NCBI RefSeq assembly: GCF_001649575.2
Contig: NC_051450.1
Coordinates: forward strand, 6,820,899-6,884,898
DNA: 64,000 bases
Reading direction: 5' to 3'
DNA from: Kryptolebias marmoratus
Lineage: Eukaryota > Chordata > Actinopteri > Cyprinodontiformes > Rivulidae
Shown: positions 57,885 to 64,000 of the stretch, one piece after another
Position numbering within the stretch: position 1 is the stretch's first letter
How the letters are laid out: every line of letters starts with the position of its first letter
Made by a program: the position numbers and the translations under genes
Notes under the pieces: model-generated
Told to the model about the DNA's origin: nothing
Database searches by the model: none
The model's input: the letters and a program-made list of their open reading frames with translations, nothing else

Positions 57885-58775
57885 AGAAAAACTGCTGAAT
57901 GACTTTGCTGAAATGTGCTGAAGACGCAGAAACTGAGTTGCTAAAGCTATAAAACAATACTAGTTAAAAGTAAAAAAGAACAGTATGTAAGTGATAAAGG
58001 GAGCAAAACATTAGCTAAAACCTAAAGAGATTCAGTTCAATTCAGTTTATTGATACAGCCGCAAGTCACACCAAAAGTCATCTCAGGACACTACAACAAA
58101 ATAACAAGTACAAATCATAAATGTAATTTACGTCCAAATTCAAATACATTTGAAGTCAATTTGTTTCTTATAATAATACAATACGATCACATAAAGTACA
58201 TTATAAAATGCCAATTAGTAAAAGTTATTGATCTGAGGAAGCCAGTAGATTGCATCGGATCTTCTATTCTTTCAATCATCCATCCACAGCAGCACATTAG
58301 CGACAATGGAAAGGAATGATTCCCTTTCAACAGGAAGAAACCTCCAGCAAAACCAGGCTCAGGATGAGCAGCCATCTGCCTCAGGCTGCTGGGGTTTGAG
58401 AGGACACAAAGAGACACAAGCATACAAGGTTTGGTCTAGGTGTAGTTACTACGGGAAGAAAAAACAAACAAACAAGCAAACAAAAAACACAGGCTAATGA
58501 TAGCAATAATTCCAAATAAAACCATGGAGAGTAGAAAGAGTAAAGATGGAGTAAAACACTAGATCAACACTAGCTAAAAGCTAAATGTAGCAATAACCAG
58601 CTAAAAGCAGCAAAACAGTGGCTAAAACTCTAAATAGCAAAACACTACTTATATGCTAAAATTAGCTGAATGGTAGCTAAATATAGCATTAGAAAACAAA
58701 AACAGAGCAAGTATGCTGAACAAAATTTCTAAAAGAGCATTTCTTGAAGGAACTGAAAAGACCTTTGTTAGGGTT
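57885..58775 (-). repeat. Dispersed TTTTAGCTAGTG-type repeat, copy 3, split by a LINE
   Basis: The two parts 57885-58027 and 58545-58775 both read TTTTAGC/TTTTGC phrases on the minus strand, and the second ends in AGCATACTTGCTCTG as in copy 1. The LINE piece at 58028-58543 lies between them, so the LINE inserted into this repeat. Confidence 0.6.
58028..58543 (-). mobile_element. L2/CR1-like LINE 3' fragment, antisense, copy 4
   Basis: It starts GATTCAGTTCAATTCAGTTT, then TCACACCAAAAGTCATCTC and CAGCAGCACATTAGCGAC. It continues CTTTCAACAGGAAGAAACC, GGTTTGAGAGGACACAAAG and TAGGTGTAGTTACTACGGG. It ends near GGAGAGTAGAAAGAG. This is the 3' untranslated end of the element; no coding part is left. 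Confidence 0.7.
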
Positions 58776-60205
58776 TTTAATGTTACCAGCCTTTTTGCTT
58801 ATGTGCAAAACATGCCTACGTGTCACACTGAATGTCAGAGGCATTAATTGAGTTCAGTTGTATCATGTTTACATTTTATCGTGCTTACAGGCGCCAGCCA
58901 ATCACCCAAGTAGTGTCATTGAAACCCTGACAATCTTTGTATTATTATTGATGGACAGTGTTCCATAACATGCTGTAAGTTTTATCTGTGTGATTAAGCT
59001 GTGTGGCTGAATCAGTCTTGACCAATTCAGCCCCCACCTATTCCTTCTTTCTAATAAAAAAGATGATGCTGCAACAGGACTTTAGAACTCGCTTGGGTTG
59101 AACAGTCACGCTCGAGTGACTTCTCCTTTTGCAAAAGTTTCCTGAAAGACAATTCACCTTCCCTTTCTGTGTGGTTCTTTATTTAGGTTGGGTAACTTAG
59201 AAAACTTCCAACAAGCTTAATATACTTTTATTGGGAAAATATATTTAAAAAAAAAAAATTCTGAAACGTATAAAAGTTACTAAAACAAAAAGCTATAGCA
59301 CCCATTTCCTGAACGAGGTGAATGTTTTGACATGTGAATGGTTAAAATAGCACAAAGTATGCGGATGTAGTTTGCAAAAATGTACAGAAAAATAAAAAAC
59401 AGGAAAACAATAGATGAATGCTGATTTACACTATTAGAGGCCAAGCATACCTTGAAGGAATGCATATCGCTTGCTGCCTTTCATGCAGGCATTTTTGACT
59501 AAGACCTCTTATGATGAAAAATGTAAAACTTTAAAAAAGTTCATTGCATGTTGGATTATAGTAAGATATACCAAGTCACTGAAAAAATAATTCTGTCCAA
59601 CTGTTCATCTCTGCCCACACAGAGTCTATTTAATGTCAAATATAGACATAAATTCAGATAAATACATATTCACAATTCTTACAGAACAGCTCTTTTCCTG
59701 CCAGTTGGAAACTTCAAATCTTATTCCAATAACTTATTAAATAAAATAAAAAAATACTATCATTTTAAATGGCAGTACTTCCATGTGTGGGCAGCAGAAC
59801 TGGCCGGGAAGCTGTTTTAATGAGCTGGTGATTGTGAAAGGTTTTTAAAATGAACCCTTTGCAGCCTCTGACAGGATGGGACAAAAAAAAAACCTCTGAA
59901 AAATAACAAACTGAAAATCAGTCAAATGGGCACAGCCCACCGACAGACAAATACACTGCTGCTATCTTTAGATGTGTAAAGAACATTAAAAGCAGGTGAT
60001 GGGTAGAACAAAGCAGCACTACTGTTTTTTAGCTCTTTCTGGGATTAAAAAAAAGACAGTGATTCTTTAAAAATGTTCTAAATGTTTTCTGAACTATGTG
60101 CCTATAGATTGAAACTGTATGCTCTGAATGTGTTTTTGCTCAATTTAAATTAATTCTAGATCCCCCCTCCCCCCACACGCACACACCCATGCCTGGTTAG
60201 TTCAA
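58776..60205. other. AT-rich stretch, no gene seen
   Basis: Nothing recognisable on either strand. Confidence 0.4.
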
Positions 60206-60214
60206 CTTAATGTG

Positions 60215-61405
60215 CACTATATTGCCAAAATATTTGCTTGTCTCCCTTTTACAAGCATATGAACTTGAGTAACATCCCATTCTTAATCCATTTGTTTAAT
60301 ATGATGTTGGCCCACCCTTTGCAACTATAAAAGCTTCAACTCTTCTGGGAAGGCTTTCCACAGGTTTAGGAGTGTTTATGGACATTTTTTGACCATTCTT
60401 CCAGAAGCTCATTTGTGAGGTCAGACACTGATGTTGGACAGAAGGCCTGGCTCACAGTCTCTGCTCTAATTCATCCCAAAGGTGTTCTATCAGGTTGAGG
60501 TCAGGACTTTGTGCAGGCCGGTCAAGTTCTTCCACACCAAAACTCACTCATCCATGTCTTTATGGACCTTGCTTTGTGCCCTGGTGTGCAGTCCTGTTGG
60601 TACAGGAAGGGGCCATCCCCAAACTGTTCCCACAAAGTTGGGTGCATGAAATTGTCCAAAATGTCTTGGTATGCTGAAGCATTAAAAGTTCCTTTCACAA
60701 GAGCTAAGCGGCTGAGCCCAACTTCTGAAAAACAACCCCACACCATAATCCTCCTTCCAACAGACTTCACACTTGGCACAATGCAGTCAGAGAAGTACAG
60801 TTCTCCAGGCAACCACCAAACCCACACTCATCCATCAGATTGCCAGACAGAGAAGCATGATTTGTAACTCCAAAGAGCATATCTACACTGCTCCCGAGGC
60901 TTTGCCTTGCACTTGGTGATGAAAGGCTTGGACGCAGCTGTTCAGCCATGGAAACCCATTCCATGAAGCTCTCTACACACTGTTCTTGAGCAAAACTGAA
61001 GGCCACATTAAGTTTGGAGGCCTGTAGCTGTTGATTCCGCAGAACATTGGTGATCTCTGTGCACTATGTGCTTCAGCATCTGCTGAGCCCACTCTGTGAT
61101 TTTATGTAGCCTACCACTTTGTGGCCGAGTTGGTGTCATTCCCAATTGCTTACTAAAAATTGACTTTGTAATATCTAGTAGCAAGGAAATTTCATGACTG
61201 GACTTATTGCACAGGTGGTAACCTATCAGAGCACCATGCTGAAATTCACTGAGTTCCTGAGAGGAACCCATTCTTAAAAAAATGTTTGTAGAAGCAGTCT
61301 GCATGCCTAGGTGCTTTATTTTATACACCTGTGGCCATGAAAGGGATTGGAACACCTGAATTCAATGGTTTGGAAGGATGAGTGAATACTTTGTACTTTG
61401 TAGTG
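60215..61405 (-). mobile_element. Tc1-like transposon, near full length, inactivated
   Basis: The ends are CACTATATTGCC on the left and, mirrored, CACTACAAAGTAC on the right. The right target base pair is TA; the left is TG, an expected TA changed by one base. At 1191 bp the length is near that of complete Tc1 elements. The transposase reads on the minus strand in at least three frames, listed separately. A block of about ten residues seems to be missing after LLLDITKS. Decay of both termini and gene means it can no longer move by itself. Confidence 0.85.
60400..61355 (-). pseudogene. Tc1-like transposase, broken by frameshifts and stops
   Basis: In order on the minus strand: a paired-type DNA-binding region (ALIGYHLCNKSSHEISLLLD, then RPQSGRLHKITEWAQQML, 61280-61100); a shifted middle part; a long piece from 60827 with [30 protein letters not shown] and [17 protein letters not shown]; and, after another shift, AQSPDLNLIEHLWDELEQRL near 60520-60440. 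QQD and SPDLN.IEHLW hold the second and third acidic residues of the DDE triad. The first, normally SDES, reads as S-Y-K-S near 60880, so a catalytic residue appears lost. It would be about 340 residues if whole. Confidence 0.8.
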
Positions 61406-62999
61406 TACATTAAGATTTTTTTCAGTCCTTTCAAAAACATTGTTCATTTTAAAATCTGCTTCAGAAAACTTACCTACAGACCAGAAAATCTGACTTGTTG
61501 TGCCATCATCTTAGAGCAAAATCTGACTTTTATCAGGAAGTGGAGTTTCATACAGCACCATAACACATTTGTCAGAAATACCTAAATAACTAGTTATATC
61601 TCAAACATTAAAATACAGCAAAGAAAATGTTAAAGTTGCTGCTTTAATTGTGACAGGAAATAAGTGCTTTGTTCTATATTCAACTAATATAAAATATTTG
61701 AATTTTCCACATGTAGGCTTATAAAGCAGGATTTAATTACAAATGTGCCTTATAATGGAGCAAGTGGAACAACTGGATCTGTTGTACCCTTAAACAAGGG
61801 AGAAAAGAAGGGAGGAGATTGAAAACACTACACACAGCTCTTGCCTTCACTCGTCTGTATTGAACAAGGCCATAGTAGTGCTTCTCCTACAGAAACCCCA
61901 AGGTAATGCCAATAGATTTTTCCTGTTCCTGTACACACAATAACTATCAAATATCTCCATTTTTTAAAGTAAGGGTGCACACTTGTGTTTTGCTCCCCCA
62001 CATTTAGATGTAAGAAACATATCACTCCTGGGAATCAGACAAATGTATGGGATCTTGTTAAATCCTAAATTTACCTTTTTTAGTTACAACCCAAAATTTA
62101 GTACACTTTTTAATTACCTTCTTGATTTGTAAATAAAAAAAATGTTTAGGAAATTTTGGGGTCTATAAATATTGTTTCTGCTGTTTATAGTTTTCAGTAG
62201 TTTGTATTTGTTTCTACAGTTAATTTGAACAGACCATGCAGAATGGTGAAAAGCCAAAATGATTGGTGCTGTAGTTTAAACTATTTTCTGAGAGGGAAGC
62301 TTAAACTGCAACAGGCTATTTTAGGCTTTTAATATGATTAACATAAGATAGGCATAAATATTCAGGCTGTTAATCAGGAGTTAAAATGAGACTTGTTATG
62401 TTAAAGGTTCAGAGATTTAAGAGAAGTAGTTGCACACAGGCAATAAAATCAGGCATCATGCATCCTTGCCAAACATTTGGGAATGTCAATGTGGGACAAC
62501 ATAGCGTGAAGCGGGCACCACTGCCCCCCACCCCCCCACCACCACCACACACACGCATTCACCTTTTAAGTATTACATTATCTGTGTTTAAGTCTGTCTG
62601 CCCAAATATATACAGTTGTATATAAAAGGTTTTGCCAGACACAGCTTATCTATTCATCAGCTGATCATGTCTTTAAAACATCATGCAAAAAACCCACTCA
62701 CAGAACTACACAAACATCATAGATTCAACATGATTTTCCTGAATTCTGATAAATTAATTTGAATTAAACACATATCATAGTTGCTTAAGCTGCTGCTGAA
62801 GCACAGCTACAGGCTGCCAGGCAAGGCCAAGGCCAAATGCAGGACTTTTGGCTGGGACAGGGGGGGCTAAATGCGGGACGGTTGGCAAGTACGCATCATG
62901 AAAGCAGGTCACTCACTCCGACCTACAGATCAGTCAGATATGTTTCAATTTGCAGTGAGCTTAAGATTCAGTCAGAATTTTCTCACTGCTTAGAAAACC
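61406..62999. other. No gene seen
   Basis: Short frames only. Two similar phrases (GGCCAAATGCAGGACTTTTGG and GGCTAAATGCGGGACGGTTGG) near 62830-62890 form a small local duplication. Confidence 0.35.
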
Positions 63000-63855
63000 A
63001 TATTCTACATGAAATTCCACTCTGAAATGGATTTGGTCCTAATTGGCAAACTGAACGTTCTGTCTTAGCCTCTCCTCTTTCTTGTGGAGTCCCGCAAGCC
63101 TCAGTTTTAGACCCTCTTATTTTCTCTCTCTCTATCTGTCTATCATTTACTTCCGTATTTAGAAAACATGGTATTTAGTTTTATTGCTAAGCAGATGACA
63201 GTCAAATTTATGTCCCTCTTACAAAGGACAAAAGCAAACTATAAATCTGCTTATAACTTGTCTTGAGAATATAAAGGCCTGGATGGCATTTAACTTTTTG
63301 AATTTTAATGAAACTAAAACTAAAATTATGATTTTTGGAGGCACTACTGGGCTTCCTCTATAGACTTAAGTTCATTGGCCCAGTATAGCAAACTGACTGC
63401 GGAAGTTGGGGGTTGAACTGGATCCTGAGCTTAATCTAGACAGCCAGATGACGGGTACAAGGAGTTTTTATTATTTGATGTAGATGACCAAAGGAAAACC
63501 TATTCTCCCAAGAAAGCACTTTGAGACAGTAATCCACACCTGTGTGACTTTTAACTTGCACATGTAAACATGAGCACATCTCCGCCATTTTATTGTCACT
63601 CCACTGGTTGACCGCACATTTTAGGATCCATTTGAACTTTTATAGTTTTTAAATGCTTGAATGGCCTTGCTACTTTTCAGATCCCTACAAATCCACCCGC
63701 TCACTCAGATCAGCTGACCAGCTGCTTCTGAGTGTCCTGAAAACTAGGCTTGAGCACCTAAATTGTGGAACAAACTGCCCCTCCATCTCAGACAGGCCTC
63801 TTCACGGTCTGCTTTTAAAATCTTTAAAATCACAGGGTTTATTTTCTATGAGAAG
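63000..63855 (+). mobile_element. L2-like LINE fragment, sense, 3' part of ORF2
   Basis: Translated pieces on the plus strand are CGVPQASVLDPLIFSL (about 63085-63135), then an ADDSQIYVPLTKDKSK piece whose YADD tyrosine is now a stop. Next come NIKAWMAFNFLNFNETKTKI (63270), then LKCLNGLA-like FKCLNGLATF and STRSLRSADQLLLSVLKTRL (63690). It ends WNKLPLHLRQASSRSAFK. This is the order of an L2-type reverse transcriptase from its active site to the C-terminus, with stops and shifts throughout. It differs from the antisense LINE family elsewhere in the window. Confidence 0.75.
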
Positions 63856-64000
63856 AAAAACAAAAAACACAAGTTAATGACAGCATTAATTCTAAATACA
63901 AACATGAAGAGTAGAGCAAGTAAAGACATCAGCAGAGTGAAGAAATGACAATGCAAAACGGCCAAATTTTCTAGCAATCTAAGCCTGTGGCTCAAGAAAC
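63840..64000 (-). mobile_element. L2/CR1-like LINE fragment, antisense, copy 5 (cut by window edge)
   Basis: CTATGAGAAGAAAAACAAAA is followed by ACACAAGTTAATGACAGC, ATGAAGAGTAGAGCAAG and AGCAATCTAAGCCTGTGGC. This follows the same path as the 22.8 kb copy (AGCAGTCTAAGCCTATAGC). It runs out of the window. Confidence 0.7.

Noticed and set aside
1..64000. tRNA, rRNA or CRISPR-like arrays
   Set aside because: No cloverleaf, ribosomal or regularly spaced direct-repeat pattern was found by eye; the tandem repeats present are minisatellites and microsatellites.

Overview
The window looks like non-coding, repeat-rich DNA from a ray-finned (teleost) fish. It is AT-rich and has no long intact reading frame. 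It carries a typical fish mix of mobile elements: L2/CR1-like and RTE-like LINE fragments, Tc1-like and hAT-like DNA transposon relics, short hAT-type MITEs, solo LTRs with 5-bp target duplications, and two families of kilobase-long repeats whose ends carry a GCAAGCAG motif. The organism call is inference from repeat content; no species-specific gene was recognised.

Region by region. 0-3.5 kb holds two dispersed repeats, a solo LTR with a perfect TTGAT duplication, and two minus-strand open segments that could be exons of one host gene. 6.2-9.2 kb is a long unclassified repeat split by an LTR insertion; it abuts (9.2-9.5 kb) a minus-strand exon-like reading frame. 11.9-14.9 kb is a nest: an antisense RTE-like LINE cut by a hAT-type MITE and by an internally deleted LTR retrotransposon (ACTTC duplication). 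16.1-17.1 kb is a broken hAT-like transposase. 18.9-22.3 kb holds two long repeats joined tail to head. 22.3-26.2 kb holds an antisense LINE with a nested short repeat, a perfect 47-bp inverted repeat and a Tc1-like relic. 28.9-29.4 kb is a second solo LTR with clear ends. 36.0-37.8 kb is another antisense LINE piece followed by a deleted hAT element that keeps the first codons of its transposase. 37.9-39.5 kb contains an old tandem duplication.

From about 40 to 55 kb mobile elements are sparse. This stretch has sequence of the kind seen in introns or flanks of regulated vertebrate genes, a GC-rich, low-complexity block (49.5-53.0 kb), one minus-strand exon-like segment with splice sites on both sides, and a two-exon plus-strand model (48.26-48.80 kb) whose splice phases agree. 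56-64 kb returns to repeats: a LINE nested in a TTTTAGCTAGTG-type repeat, a near-complete but inactivated Tc1-like element at a palindromic target site, and an L2-like LINE fragment reading to the right edge.

There is no operon-like organisation. The element relationships are insertion histories, not pathways. No complete host gene, tRNA, rRNA or CRISPR array was found. The most useful leads are the phase-matched exons near 48.5 kb, the minus-strand exon pair at 2-3.5 kb, the orphan reading frame at 9.2-9.5 kb, and the perfect hairpin at 25.1 kb.
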